Source: Polytrichum commune (lineage: Eukaryota > Streptophyta > Polytrichopsida > Polytrichales > Polytrichaceae). From it: a stretch of 64,000 nucleotides of DNA. The notes beneath the pieces are model-generated. The model worked only from the letters and a program-made list of their open reading frames with translations. It was not told where the DNA came from and searched no databases. This document shows, piece by piece, positions 47,396 to 59,874 of the stretch; positions within the stretch are counted from its first letter, which is position 1, and every line of letters starts with the position of its first letter. Position numbers and translations under genes: made by a program. The DNA is taken from contig OX485809.1 of the NCBI GenBank assembly GCA_950295325.1, forward strand, positions 38,411,081-38,475,080, written 5' to 3'.

Positions 47396-50300
47396 GTGGT
47401 AAGTTCCAACTTCCATGCTCTCGATAGCTGAGATTGCATGGACTGACCTCAAGAGACTTGGGACTTAGCCTGACTTGAGACATGTGTGAACCGGCCCCTA
47501 GTCTCAGAACATAAGACATAATAGTGCATTTTGAGGAGTACTATGCAAAATTTCTTAAAATTTCTCATTATGAATTCTAACGCCCCTTCATTATTTGTAA
47601 GAGTTTTGATGATATTGTTGAAGATTGAAACTATAAATGAGACTCGGCCTATATATGATTTCATGTACTTTTCTGAAATTAATATTGTGTTGACTCCCTG
47701 AGCATGAAATAAATTGGACGTGACCGCGTCAAATTTCAATCGAGTCGGAACATCACTCAATTGGGCCACATTTTCCACCACTGCTACCTTACTAGGAAAC
47801 TCAATGCAATGGCTCAAACACATGATTACTAACTAGTTGCTTGTCGGAGTTCCCTATAATAATAATACTACATACCAAAGTGGCTTGCTTTATAGTGACT
47901 AGTAGGAAGTTAGATTAAATTTGGTCCATCATTTCTCCAACAAGAGTCAAGTTGAGTCAACCTTCTCACTTCAACCTCCCCCGATTCCAAGTTTCTTTTG
48001 ATCGTGTTCAACACTTTCTAGAATCTGCATTCATACGTAGGTGGAAAATTTAATCTACATGCCGCCCTTTATTTCGTACACAGTTAATGTTTCGCTTTGT
48101 TCTTTGAATATGTGTGGATGTTGTTGGGAAAATAATTCTTCCACATTACTACGGATGTGGGCTTCTCACGTGTAACCTAAGCCGATTTAAAGATGGGAGA
48201 AGATGAACTAACTCTCGGTAGACTTTGGACGATGCTATTGATTGTGAAACATTATCGGGTTTGTACGAACTTAGTGAGCTCGTGAAGGAAGCCTTAAAGC
48301 GGCGGTTAGAGTTTCCGTTGAGCGCTCAACCATGTCCATAATTGTCCATTTGAGACCACCACCGTGGTCCTTTCCACTTTTTTATCCCCTACCTAATTCT
48401 ATGTGTCCAATATTGGTCACAATACCATCAATTACAAACCAAACCCCCCCCCCCAAAAAAAAAAAAAAAAAAATGAAGAAGAAGAAGAAGAAGATGTTGG
48501 ACTATAGTTGGTCTACCAGTCACTAAGTTTCCATGGTCACCTTGGTTACCCTGGTTATTATAGTGCCCACGCCGAGAGGGGTTAGTAGTCCTGCACCACT
48601 GTTATTATGCGGGTTGAACGGGCATTTCAATCACGCTGGTCCAGGAAGACCAACGTTTCTTCTCTCTCTGTTGGTTTATAGAACATTGAAGATATTTGTT
48701 GTTGAGACAAATATAATTTTTGGATTCCAATGCCAAAAAAAACTTACAAAGCCACTAGGACCTAAAAAAAGAGCATGGATAATCTCTTGGGTGCACATAG
48801 TGGAACCAAACAACCCCAAGCATTATAACTTGTAGTCTATTAAGCATGATCAATCAAGTCAACAATAATGTCGATCGACATTAGCTCTAGTGTTCCAAAC
48901 CGCTTTCCTAGTATTCAACCTATGATAAAAGGAGTTTGTTAGCCTCCCATATCATGTCAAAATTCTCCAAGACTTCCAAATATCTTGTGAATGTAAGAAA
49001 ATAATTCACGAGGGACATTTTGATTTATAATCAAGGAACATGGACCATGATCTTGGATGTAGGTTATCACAAATTATAGATGGGATGTGATGGGACATGA
49101 CAAGACGTGACAACTTTGCTTAATGTTCCATTGTGGCAAAAGTCAAGCAATTGTCAAACAAATGCCTATCATAAAATTATGAATGTTTTGAAATAAATCA
49201 AAATCAGTCGGAAAATCACAATGAAAACGTCACATGCCACAAAACTACCCAATTAATAACCCTAGAAAAAAATCAAATGTTGTGAACATGACATTAAGAA
49301 AGTTCCTTCATACAAGACAATGAGATATAAGGTGAGTCAAAAACACTTCTAGTAGCAACCCCCCCCCCCCCCCCTCCTCCTCCTCCTCCCTCCTCCACAC
49401 ACACACATGCACATGTATAGATATGTTAGAGACCGTTTAAGAGTGTGTATCCATTGACCACATGCGTTATTTAAGTACACAATACATAGTACATATGTAG
49501 TGTCTATTCCATGGCTCAAATTTTGTGTACTAGTGTCTAAGCATGATCCACTTCAACATGGGGAACAATCCCGCCTTACATCCATCAAGATTTGGGGGGG
49601 TTCAACGATCATATCGTAGGTTTACTGGGGCACAGAAGAAGATTTGCAGACGGCATGGAAAAGTTTACTGATACATTCCACATTCTGATTGTGAAAGCAC
49701 TGAGACTCAATTTGCTCCGATACAGGCACTACATTGTAGTGATTGTGGGTCAGAAATTATCAGAAATAGCACGATCGATCGTTTAATCGTTACGTTGCTG
49801 CATGGTAACAAGTTGGGTTGAGATCTGAATCAGCTCGCTCCCGTCCCGACCATCATTGTGAGCCCATCCCACATGCATCGGACTGCCAGGCTGCTCCTCT
49901 CATGTATAATATGATTGATGATAAAGAATTAGATACTAGTATATGCTATTAAGGGAATTGCATAAAATGCTGCCGGGCGCTGCTGAGCCTCTGCAGGTTC
50001 ACATCAATATCATATTCTTCTGCACTTACAACTCTCACTAATTTATCATTTGCAAGAGAAAGTCAAGGGCGGAGGGAAAATTTACTGAAACTCTCGCAGT
50101 AAGTTGGAACGTTTCCTGCTGCTGCTGCGTTTGCATGACTAGGGGGGGGCAAAGCTGGCCTGGCTGCCTGGCACCCACCACCCTGCCATGGCCTGTGTCC
50201 CGCACCGGCCACCTCTGAAATTCTGAGGGCGGGGGGTCGTAGTAGGTCCGTTCACGTGAGATCAACTTATTCAACCGTGCTACTCTGTCTGCTAAGTTAT

Positions 50301-51638
50301 TAACAATCATCACAGCTAATCGGGCTGCTTGACAGGGCTCTGATGCCTGAATCAGTGCATGCAGCTATGTATTATGTAGGTGGGTGCAGGGATAAAAAAA
50401 ATCCTATTTGCTTTTCTTCTTGTTATTATTTTCCTTCATGTTGGATGGCACACACTCGAAAACTGATCTTCGGCTTTTTTGTGGTCACCAGACGTAGGAA
50501 TGTGGGTCTGTCGACCTGTTAGCAACAAGTGACTGAGGGATGACAAAACCTGCCATAAGGCTGGCTTAGTGGGGTTAATGATGAGTGTTAAAGCTGGCAT
50601 CCAGTACCCTAACATGTAACACGTATGGTACATACACCTTTGGTAAAATATCTGACCTTGACACCGCCTTTTCATCTTTCTTGGAATCGGACAGATTATT
50701 ATGAATATGCACATGAGTACCAAATACCTATAAATTAGTTAGGTGTATAGGATTTTGAACAGTTTTTTTCTAATAGCTTCCAAAGATGTGATCATTACCA
50801 ATATTCACGCAATTTGGTTGATGCAGCTGTGCTATATGCACATCTTATATTTTTTTCTTTTTTTTCTTTTTTTTGAGATAAACTTATACATCTAATGACA
50901 GGGCATCTTATTTTATTGAACCTGCCAATCTGGTTCGCCATTGATTATATAATTCTCGAATAAATTTTGCACACGTATTTTTCAGATTGGTTGGGAGCCT
51001 GCAAAATTTTAAGTGCAAATCACATTTCTGCAGACAGTTCAATGTGAACATTATAAGTATGGGGGTATTTTTTGTATTAACGACTACTGTGATGGAATAG
51101 TCAAATAATGGTAACTTTGTTCATCCCAATTAAAATGTTGTATAGCGATAAATTTGTGGTCAAACATGGAGAAGAGTCAGATAATATTTTCCTTTAACCT
51201 AGAATGAATATTATTGTCACATGAGGCCTCAGGAAGCTCATCATCACGTGGCGCCAGAAGTAGAGTCATTCTCCTCAACTGCAACCAATCTCATTAGAGA
51301 TCACGTTGAGAGCACCCAAATAGCGCCAGGTATGTGGATTTATATCAGATCTAGCTCAAAAGGTTCCGTGGCTGGTTCCATTCTTGTTGGAGAGAACTTC
51401 CAGTGCACAGCTAATTCATATGGGCTTTGCGTTGTTGTAAAATTCATCACGAAAAGTGGCCCTTCGTCCATAGAATCCTGTCTGCAGAAAGCCTAAGAAG
51501 AATTCTGCAATGTACACTGACAACTTGAATGCAGGTTAATAGGGTGTACTCATCAGAATTCTAGGGGGAAGTGGGAGGTGCTCAAGTAGACATGAGGAAA
51601 CCCTGGGGGAGGAAGAGGAGGATCAGGGAATAGCAGGT

Positions 51639-51668
51639 TTAGGGTTAGGGTTAGGGTTAGGGTTAGGG
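51639..51668 (+). repeat. Telomere-like run, 5 x TTAGGG
   Basis: Five perfect 6-bp units, preceded by one T so that the first also reads TTTAGGG. This is the vertebrate/Asparagales-type unit, unlike the 7-bp plant unit at 641-668. Confidence 0.95.
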
Positions 51669-54600
51669 TCGACATCACATGCAGCTTAATTTATCACTTG
51701 AAGAACTACTTCATCGACGATCCACGGGCCGCTTTTTATGATGAGTGATCTCAACATCACTAGTGATCTCTTTTGCTTTGAGCGAGCGAGCGATCAGGGA
51801 GGGAGGGAGGGAGGGAGTTTGGTGATCCAACCCTCGAATTAGAGAATGCTGACAAGCTGCAGCAGACTCATTACCGCGGACGAGCAGTGAGTGTACGTGA
51901 ATGTGGACAAACTTGAAGTGATGACTCAATCACGTAGTTGCCTTTGACTCACTTTCAACCCCTGGGGCTATGAAGTCAAGGATTCTCACCCTGATTTGGA
52001 AACCCTGCTCTTTCGATCCGCCATGCGATATTTGACATCTTGTGCACATGTAGACTACTAGTACCTCACTGATGCATCAACAGCCACGGTGGATATGATA
52101 CTTACGCTGAAAATTATATCTCGGTGGTTACTGGAATTGATATTGCAGGACCTGGCAGTAGCGCGGCAACATACTCCTAGCCTGCCATGCCTCATCAATC
52201 ATGTGCAGCTCTCGTGCTCCCGCTATTCAATCCATGCGATCAATACTGCAAAATCGTGGGCGCACGGTTATTTGCAGGAATCCCAAATTTACTACAGTGT
52301 TAGTACCCTGGGTACAATATTGCCACCTGCTGCAGAAGAATGGTAATGATCATCGGCAACGACTGCCTGCCTACCTGCCTGCCCGCGCGCCCAGCTTGTT
52401 GTATTTGAAATGCCTGCCTAATATTTTTTGACATGGAGGAGGTAGGAGGATGGATGCATCAGCCAGTATGGAGGTGGAGGTGGGGATACAGTGACAGGAT
52501 GATGAGTACCGCTACGGCGCTAATGATGGTTATAATTTGCGACTTTGTTTCAGGCTAGCTAGGGCAGCTCGATCACGATGCATGAGTGATCACCAGATCA
52601 TAAGCACAGGAGCTGATCCTCCGTGGATCAGAGGCCATGTTATCATAAGCTACCTAGCTAGCTTCTGGTGCTGCAAATTTCGCCGTGACCAGCTTCACCC
52701 ATGCACTTTTCTCACCACCACCACACTGCCGCCTGCGTGTGTGTGTCAGTGCAGCCCGGGCGCGTACACTGGCATCTCCTTGCGTGAATTTCACCCTTGT
52801 TGCTCTGATCAATCAACCCACGACACAGTAGTACCCCATCAATCAGTCAATATGAACTTTGAAGAGAGCAAATGCCGTATCCCATCATCATACCATCCAT
52901 AATTATATATGGACCCACACTCTAACCCCTCAAACCGATTCATGTGCAGCTCGTTCTTGCAGATTTAATAAATTCATCAGATGATATTAAAGGTGATGAT
53001 GATGATGATGATGCAAGTTTGCAATGTGATCACACCTATTCATTACAGCTTAATTTATTGAAGATGCATGCTTCACGTGCGTGTGCAAGTATTTGATCCG
53101 GGTTATAATCTCATTACTCAAAGAAGAGTTAATTGGGAATTGGCATATTTGAGCGCCAGGCTGCTTCCATGAATTCTTCGGCTCTAGGTATATGATATGT
53201 GTCTATACGCCACGAAACCATGCATTTTCTGTGAAATGATTAATATGCTCCTTGCGTCGCAATTAGGGTTGGAGGTGGTGATGACGCCGCTTTGATCAAA
53301 TTTAGCAGTGACGCTGGAGGAACGACGTGCCATCTTTGGCTTGTATAGTGCAGGTTAAGCAGCTGACACCTCCTTTAACAGATCCTGCACAGATCTCTCT
53401 ATCCTCGGCGAGAGCGCGACACACATCCACTTAATCATTACCCACTGGACTGACGGAGCAGTACAGAGACGCTTGCAGTTCATCAACTCCGACTTGGCGG
53501 TGTCCATCGACTAGACGCCGTACCGCTCTCTGCCCTGCCATCGCTTCCATCATAGCCATCTGCCTTCCATCGTTTGACTTTCACCTGTCTGTCCTGCAGA
53601 ATTTGCCAGACCACCTCGACGATGTTAGTAAATTCATCTCAAGTCCTGCCCGGGCCCCTCCCTGCTTAGTACAGAATTACTTGACCTGACCCTACCCTCC
53701 GGAGTCTGGATACTTAATTATTAACTCCTATTTTTATATAGCTGCAGGAGGACCCATTTTGTATCGTGCTAATTATGACGTCCTTCCACTCCCCCACTCC
53801 GGATCAAATGAACTATAAACTCTATAATCCCATTATGTGCAAAATTGTCTGCATTCAATGGACCTGCGGGGGGTTAGGAAGGGTAATAAAGGTGGGTATA
53901 GAAGGTAGGCATTTATGGGAAACGTCGAAGATACTAAGGATTTAATTGCCCTAGTCATGGCGTTGGAAGGACCGGCTATCACTAAAGTGATTGCGGCAGG
54001 TTTGAAAGAAGTAATTTTCCTCAGACCTGGGCTTGAAAGGCAACAGTAGTCTGGGCGTTAGTGGATGAGGATCTGCACTTGGGCTAAACTGAGAGAAATT
54101 AATCTGTAAAGTGGGATTTGGAGGCAGATTATTGTCAGATTGGATTTACTTGCGTATGTAGTATGTATAGCTGCCATTGGTCAGTTTGGGGGGTTCAGTG
54201 CCCCAGCATCGTCCTCTTAGGAACAAAATTGAGTCTGATGCATTGTATGAGAAGAATGATATCAGCAAAGGGGCGCTTGTCGTCTTGTTGGCTACGTACA
54301 GCTTATTTCGATTATGCAAAATGCGGATGTAAGAAAAGCTGAGGAGCTCAGACCTGAGGGGTTAAAGTTGTTTTCTGAGATGGTGCAGAGCTTTTGGGCA
54401 GGGAAACTTAAATCACTTCCTCTGACATGATACAGTTAATTTAACAGCACCTTTGCCAGAAGGGGAACGTCGGCGTTGACGTCATATTTAAATATTATGT
54501 ATTTATGGCGGGTAGCTGAAATTATAATTTCAGACAGTGTCACGGATTCCGATAAAATGAGTGTATATTCAAACTCCGAAGAGAACAATGAGGCTTGGAG

Positions 54601-54694
54601 ACAACAGGAAAACGTTAAAATCAATTGGAATATTCATGCAGGTTGTAACATAGCATATATTTGAACCAATCTAGTACCCAACGCAACCTCTGCA

Positions 54695-54780
54695 GGTATT
54701 TCAATTCAGAGGAATGCTGTATATACAATGTGAGCAGGTATTTCAATTTAGAGAAAATGCTGTATATACAATGTGAGTAC
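54695..54780 (+). repeat. Tandem duplication of about 43 bp
   Basis: CAGGTATTTCAATTYAGAG, then 'atgctgtatatacaatgtgag', occurs twice head to tail with two or three differences. Confidence 0.9.
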
Positions 54781-55459
54781 CAAACACAACTAATTGGTTG
54801 GAACTTTCTACATAGTCCTGGGCTTTTCCCAGAGCAGATGGTGCTCATCTAAGTAGTTTTCATTGTCCCAAGGCCAACTCGTTCGTGGTGGAAACAGGAG
54901 GACACGGAATCCTTTGAATACTACTGTTGAAATTATATCTGGTGTACCTGGGTTGTGTTCACAAGTGTAAAAGTCCAAAAGTGCTTAGATTATTGAAATG
55001 CATCCCAAACATGGTAAATGCGGCTATACCAGAATGTGTTGGGTGAAGAACATCAACACTTGAGCCAACCAAGAATGAAACAAATTGAGAAGACAATTCG
55101 AAGATTCAGACAGACATGACGGAGGAAAGAAAGCAACAGCTAATTATCTCACCAAATTGGCAGACTCGGTCCATGATTCAGTACCAATCCCAGATGAAGG
55201 CATGCAAAAATTGACGGCTTGAGGCGCGGTGTATTAACAAATTTCTCGAGCGTGGAAGGGAAAAACACATGTCCAAGAGTATGCATGGACGGCAGCTCAT
55301 GATATACAAATTTAGCTCCTGCGGTAGCAAAGTTACTCATGCAACACATTCTTGAACTTTTAACCAACTTGGACCGACCGACCGAAAGGAGCAGGATCAT
55401 CACCCATGAATCTACTGGTCACTACTGTCACTACTGTAAGCGGTGGATCGATTCATGAT

Positions 55460-57972
55460 CTATTCCTGGAAATCCCACAGCACCATCCGCGGGCTAGGCA
55501 CTTCGTATTCGTGCAGCCGCATACCCGTCGAGGTTCCAGCCAAAGGCCCTGCACTGAAGCTGGTGAGCATCCCATTAGGGCTCATGGAGTTGGGCAATTG
55601 ATATCCTGCGATGGCATGCGGGGTGGTGATGTCCAGAATTGAGCCAGTGGTGTTCGGTGTCAAAGGATTAGTACTGAAGCTCCGGTAGCCTGCCATGTTT
55701 TCCTGCAATCCTTGCTGAAATCCAAGGTTTACCCTGTCCACTTTGTTTGCAGAGGCCACCGACTGGCCGGCTCTCGCAGTGTCCGATCCCTGCTGCTGCT
55801 GGCTGTAATTCTCGGCATGCACTTCGGAGCTGAATCGGCTGAGGGGTAAGGCAGACGACGCAGGATGCGTCATGAGAAACTCTTGATCTTGCGGGAGAGC
55901 GTTTCTAGTGGCGAGCCAACGTGTGTAGCTGTGGTCCGGAGCCCTGGATTGGAGAGGTCGAGCTAACCCAAGTTGCTGTTGCTGTTGCTGTTGCTGTTGA
56001 TGCTGCTGCCTTGGTCTGCCAGGGAATTGCATGCCACTGGTACTCGCCGCATGATGATGAAGCTCTCGGAAGAAACCCTCCCCTGAGTTTTGCAGGGGAG
56101 TGTCCATCGAGCACCCTGCATCTTGCAAAGAGGATAATGCTGCGGCGCTTTGATCGGTGGAGAATCTGGCTTCCATATTGTTCATTTGGGCGGATGACAA
56201 GTATGCAATGCGACCACAGGAGCTTTCGACGACGGTGCCCAGCTGCTGCGCTCTTGCAGCAGTTTCCTCCCCGAGCTGGTCCCCGGAACTAGTGTTGTAT
56301 CTGTTATTATGATGATGTTGGTTGGGATGTTGATCCAAGTCCACTGAGACGGGTGGGCTAACGGAGCGCCTGGACAGCGCTTCCTCGGTGCTGCTACTCT
56401 CTTCGGTGCTGTGGGAGCCCGAATTGTTCGAGCTTTTCTCCAATCGATCCGCATGCATCCGGCCCTCTGGGTCTGGTCCTCGCTGCTGCTGCTGCTGTTG
56501 CTGCAACCTCTCCTGCTGGTGCATCGCATTCATGGCTTGTTGGTTTGCGAAGAGAGAGGAAAGTGCAGCGGGTTTTCCGCACTCTCGAACAGCCTTGCTA
56601 AGCAGATTGTCCCTGAAACATCTGCGAGCAACTTCCTCTGCTACCTGTGGCAAGCAAGACATAATGAACGTCAGTTACCCCTCCAAAACAAGCACAGAAA
56701 AGCTTGAAAATCTCTACAGACAACACTCCCTAGGTCACCCTGGCTCATGAGCAGACTTTCGTGCGATCAATCCATCTCATGTGTGGTTCAGGTTAATTCA
56801 GAGGAATGTTAACCTGATTTCCTCCAGAGGATTGAGCCATTGTTCCGGCAAGGTCTCGAAGCAAGTCAGCAATGGGCTTGTGAGTGACAGGATCGATGCC
56901 CATGTCGCATAGTTTCTTCTTCAACCGCGTGTTCCAGTGGTTCTTGATGTCGTTGTCCGTTCGCCCTGGCATTTGTGCCGCGATGAGAGACCACCTGCGG
57001 ATGATCCAGGAAGAATATTAGATAATTAATATATTCACATTTATCATTCCTTGCTCACCACGCTAAACTACAGCGGCACTGGAGGTCTTCTGAGCCTTGT
57101 ACAGAATGGAAGGGTTTCCCAACTTCATAATTCTATAGATGTTCATAGATGAAGTACCTGCTTCCATGAGATGCGTGAAGCTTGACTATGAGATCCTCCT
57201 CTTCGGAAGTGAAACTCCCATGTCGAATATCAGGTCGCAAATAGTTCGTCCAGCGCAGGCGGCAGCTCTTACCACACCTTTGCAATCCTGCAATTATCGC
57301 ACCAAGGCAGTGAGACTCCAAGACACGATGAACACCATGCCTGCAAGGCTGACCCTAAGCCACGTACACCAAAGGAAACGAGAGGTAATTCTAACTGCTA
57401 AGTGTCGAACTCCACGATATTGCAGCCTCAAGTCTCATCATCCGCTTTCTGAAAACCGACTAAACAACTGTGAGCCCAATAACATGACATGGTAATTAAG
57501 ACTCGCGCAATTTCGCCCCGCATCAGATATTTGAAATGAGAGAAGCCGAACTATGGGCATCGTGAACTTCTCATGACTCGGGCAAAAAGTTGATCTTCCA
57601 ATGCTAGTGAACTTTCTTCGATGTCCCCCTGGTAGCCGCTGCACCTGAATATCCTAGTCGAACCGAACGTCCGTTACCAAGGAAAAGTCTAAGTTCATGA
57701 GACTCGGAATAATCATGTATGGTTGACAACAATTGTTGGTAACGAAAAGGAAGACCGATCGAGTCTCCGAGCGGACTGACTCGAAAGACAACCAGGTTAT
57801 GGAAAAATCCGCGAGCTGTTTTTTTTTTTGTTAAATCGTTACCTGCTTTCTTTCCCACGCTGCGCCAGTGGCCGGTGCCATAAGTTTCCACATACTTGCG
57901 AAGCTTTTCGTCCTCTTCCGCAGCCCAGGCCCCTTTCCGTACATCATCGTTGGACTTCGACAGCCTTGTCAT
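55460..57972 (-). CDS. R2R3-MYB transcription factor, MYB80/MYB35-like, 541 aa
   Basis: Exons 57972-57843, 57287-57158, 56994-56814 and 56644-55460 join in phase (130+130+181+1185 nt) with GT-AG introns; the first two breaks sit at the usual R2R3-MYB positions, after KKAG and GSR. R2 is residues 13-60 with Trp16, Trp36, Trp56; R3 is 64-115 with Phe69, Trp88, Trp107. The nuclear protein should bind MYB-core DNA through these repeats. After R3, [19 protein letters not shown] and a later [15 protein letters not shown] recall the same region of Arabidopsis MYB80/MYB35, regulators of tapetum and pollen wall; placement in that clade is inferred. The bHLH-binding signature in R3 is absent. The long tail is Ser/Gln-rich with poly-Gln near 195-201 and 360-371 and a His-rich patch, typical of activation regions. 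An in-frame ATG at 58077 would add 35 residues; 57972 starts directly before the MYB repeats, as is usual. Confidence 0.93.
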
Positions 57973-59111
57973 CTTCGTTGACGTATGATTCTCCTCTTTC
58001 TCTCCAGTGGTAGAGATTGTGCACCACCACTCCTGTATATGGATCCCCGAAGAAGCTAGGGGCACACGGATCACCACTCACAATAACTCGGACCAAAGGA
58101 CAGTTGGGTCTCGCTGATCAAGCCTGTGATAATCAGTCCACCGAGAATCGGCCTCCACTGTAGTGCAGCAGATAATTGGGAGCACGAGAATCGAATCGAA
58201 CCCAAGCCAAGCCAATGGCAACCCAAGTGCGACGCCGCACCCCTAACAACCACTCCGAGATGATGAAAATGCAAATTAGCACGCAGTCCGAATTACTAAC
58301 TCATGCGCATACAGCACTGGTCCTACTATCACCAGCTCCTCTTCAGAAACGGAGGAGATACCCACCAACCAGCCAGGTTAGCCCTGCCTCCCTCCTTGCC
58401 CCGTCGGACTTGATGATGAGAGCTGCGCTGCAAGCTTCCGCCGTGCAGCACCACCTCTCTCCAAAAGTGGGAGGCTTTCGAGACCCGAGGACGTCCTTAG
58501 GAAGCTTCACAAGCCGATAACAAGTCTAGGCATGAGCCGCTGCCGTACTGGCTACCACCAGCTCAGCTACTACAACGAAAGCAACAAGCTGCTGGCGGAG
58601 CTCCCTTGTCACGCCTTTGAAAAGTAGTCCGCTTTGTAGCACGAAAGTGACGCCGAGTGATGGTCCTGCAGTCAGTACTCCACTTTGTAGGACCAACCAG
58701 CCTGCTCAAACTCCCCGGCCACCGAGCCTAACCCAACTCCGCAACCCAGCCCAACTTAACCCGCACTTAACTTCTCCGGATCTCAACAACGTCGGCTCCG
58801 CCCCCAATTGCACCACCAAATTCACACAACGTCCAGCTTCACTCTCACAGTGACCTACTTACAAGTCCTCCTGCAACTTGTGCTTGCCTGCCTGCCTGCC
58901 TGTCTGTCTGTCTGTCTGTCTGAACTCCGAACTCGGCTACACAATTGGGAACCCCGTGCAGCTGTATTCTTCTTCTGCTGCTTCTGGTTCTTGTTCACTA
59001 AGTGGAGCTGAGACAAAGAGGAGTGACCCGTGAACGTTTGCTCGTTGCAGTACTAATGGACATTCTTGCCACTATCGACAACGATCAACCAAGGATGGGA
59101 GGCAGCTAAGC
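57973..59111 (-). other. Long 5' leader region of the MYB gene
   Basis: From the TATA box to the start codon is about 1.1 kb, so the leader is long or contains an intron. It includes short upstream frames (for example 58274-58071, MHFHHLG...) and a tetranucleotide tract, TGCC then TGTC units, at about 58888-58921. Short upstream frames in such a leader often lower translation. Confidence 0.5.
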
Positions 59112-59118
59112 TTATATA
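59112..59118 (-). promoter_or_regulatory. TATA box of the MYB gene
   Basis: The - strand reads CCTATATAAG, a full match to the plant TATA consensus, in moderately GC-rich surroundings. Transcription would start near 59080. Upstream, at about 59304-59331, is a CT/GA microsatellite of the kind common in plant core promoters. Confidence 0.65.
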
Positions 59119-59519
59119 GGCGCAGGAACGGCAAGGAAAGGAAAGGAAAGTGAAATCCGCCACTACCCCATGAGCACCCGATATCCTCTCTCCCTCCCTG
59201 CACCCGACACCAACCAACAAATCTGGCCTTTGACTCCCTGCCACTGCCTCTTTCCCTCTATCTGAGCTAGCGAATTCCTCCCGTAACCTCTCTTGCGCCT
59301 CCCTCTCTCTTTCTCTCTCTCTCTCTCTCTTTTTATTTTTTCTATTTTTCTTCTTTTGCGTCCGGACACTCTCAGGCAGCTAGGCCGTCATGGATCTCGA
59401 AGATCGCTCGCCACGTGACCAGCTGCCCTCCCACCTCCCCATCATTGCCCTCCTCAACTGCCTTCTCCGAAACACTTCAAGCCTTTCTCTTTGCAAGAAC
59501 AATACTCCGCTAACCCTTT

Positions 59520-59645
59520 GCAACCGCAGCCCCGGCGCCAGTAGGGCCTACCACGGGTCCGGCCTGGCCCGGCCCGCGACGTGACGTCACCCGAGCCCGG
59601 GCGTTGGCCGCCCGCGTGCCCGTGCCCGGGCTAGGCGCCTTCAGG
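59520..59645. promoter_or_regulatory. GC-rich island with a TGACGTCA palindrome
   Basis: This 125-bp island is far richer in GC and CpG than anything near it. It holds TGACGTCA (59582-59589), the core site of TGA/C-box bZIP factors, and GCCCGGGC boxes in inverted arrangement. It lies about 450 bp upstream of the MYB TATA box. It may be a distal promoter part or a fragment of a GC-rich repeat. Confidence 0.4.
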
Positions 59646-59738
59646 GTGGCCTTGCCTTTGCCTTAGCCGGATGGCATGCTTTTTGTGAGGAACATAGGTG
59701 CGTGCTTGCACTCGAAGAAAACTTAACCATCCGTTGCG

Positions 59739-59874
59739 AATCACAATGGTGGGCAAATTCATAAATAAATCGTTTTGGTTGTCTACTGGCGATATTGGGT
59801 TACCAACAATCAACACCTCATGGGTTGATAACCAAAACGATTGATTCATGCATCTCCTCACCGTCAATTGTGAT
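59739..59874. mobile_element. Fold-back MITE, 136 bp
   Basis: Inverted ends AATCACAAT/ATTGTGAT, and an inner inverted pair AATCGTTTTGGTT/AACCAAAACGATT around a short loop. Non-coding. It marks the change from the MYB promoter to repeat-rich DNA. Confidence 0.7.

Larger units (their letters stand above)
46701..55459. other. Intergenic; less repeat-rich from about 49.6 kb
   Basis: No recognisable gene. 47449-47823 (-) is an open frame of 124 codons without any domain I know, and 51221-51496 (+) one of 91 codons; both may be chance. From about 49.6 kb the DNA is more mixed in composition and lacks M1/M2 elements, as expected near the MYB gene. Simple tracts: C-run plus A-run at 48441-48472, C-run and (CTC)n at 49361-49395, GGGA repeats at about 51797, (GAT)n at about 52995. 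Confidence 0.5.

Noticed and set aside
50038-50313. 91-codon - strand frame with a QQQQ stretch
   Set aside because: No domain or conserved feature seen; length is within chance for this composition.
55921-56750. Several + strand frames of about 100-120 codons with poly-Cys or poly-Val
   Set aside because: These are shadows of the poly-Gln stretches in the MYB gene's last exon on the other strand.
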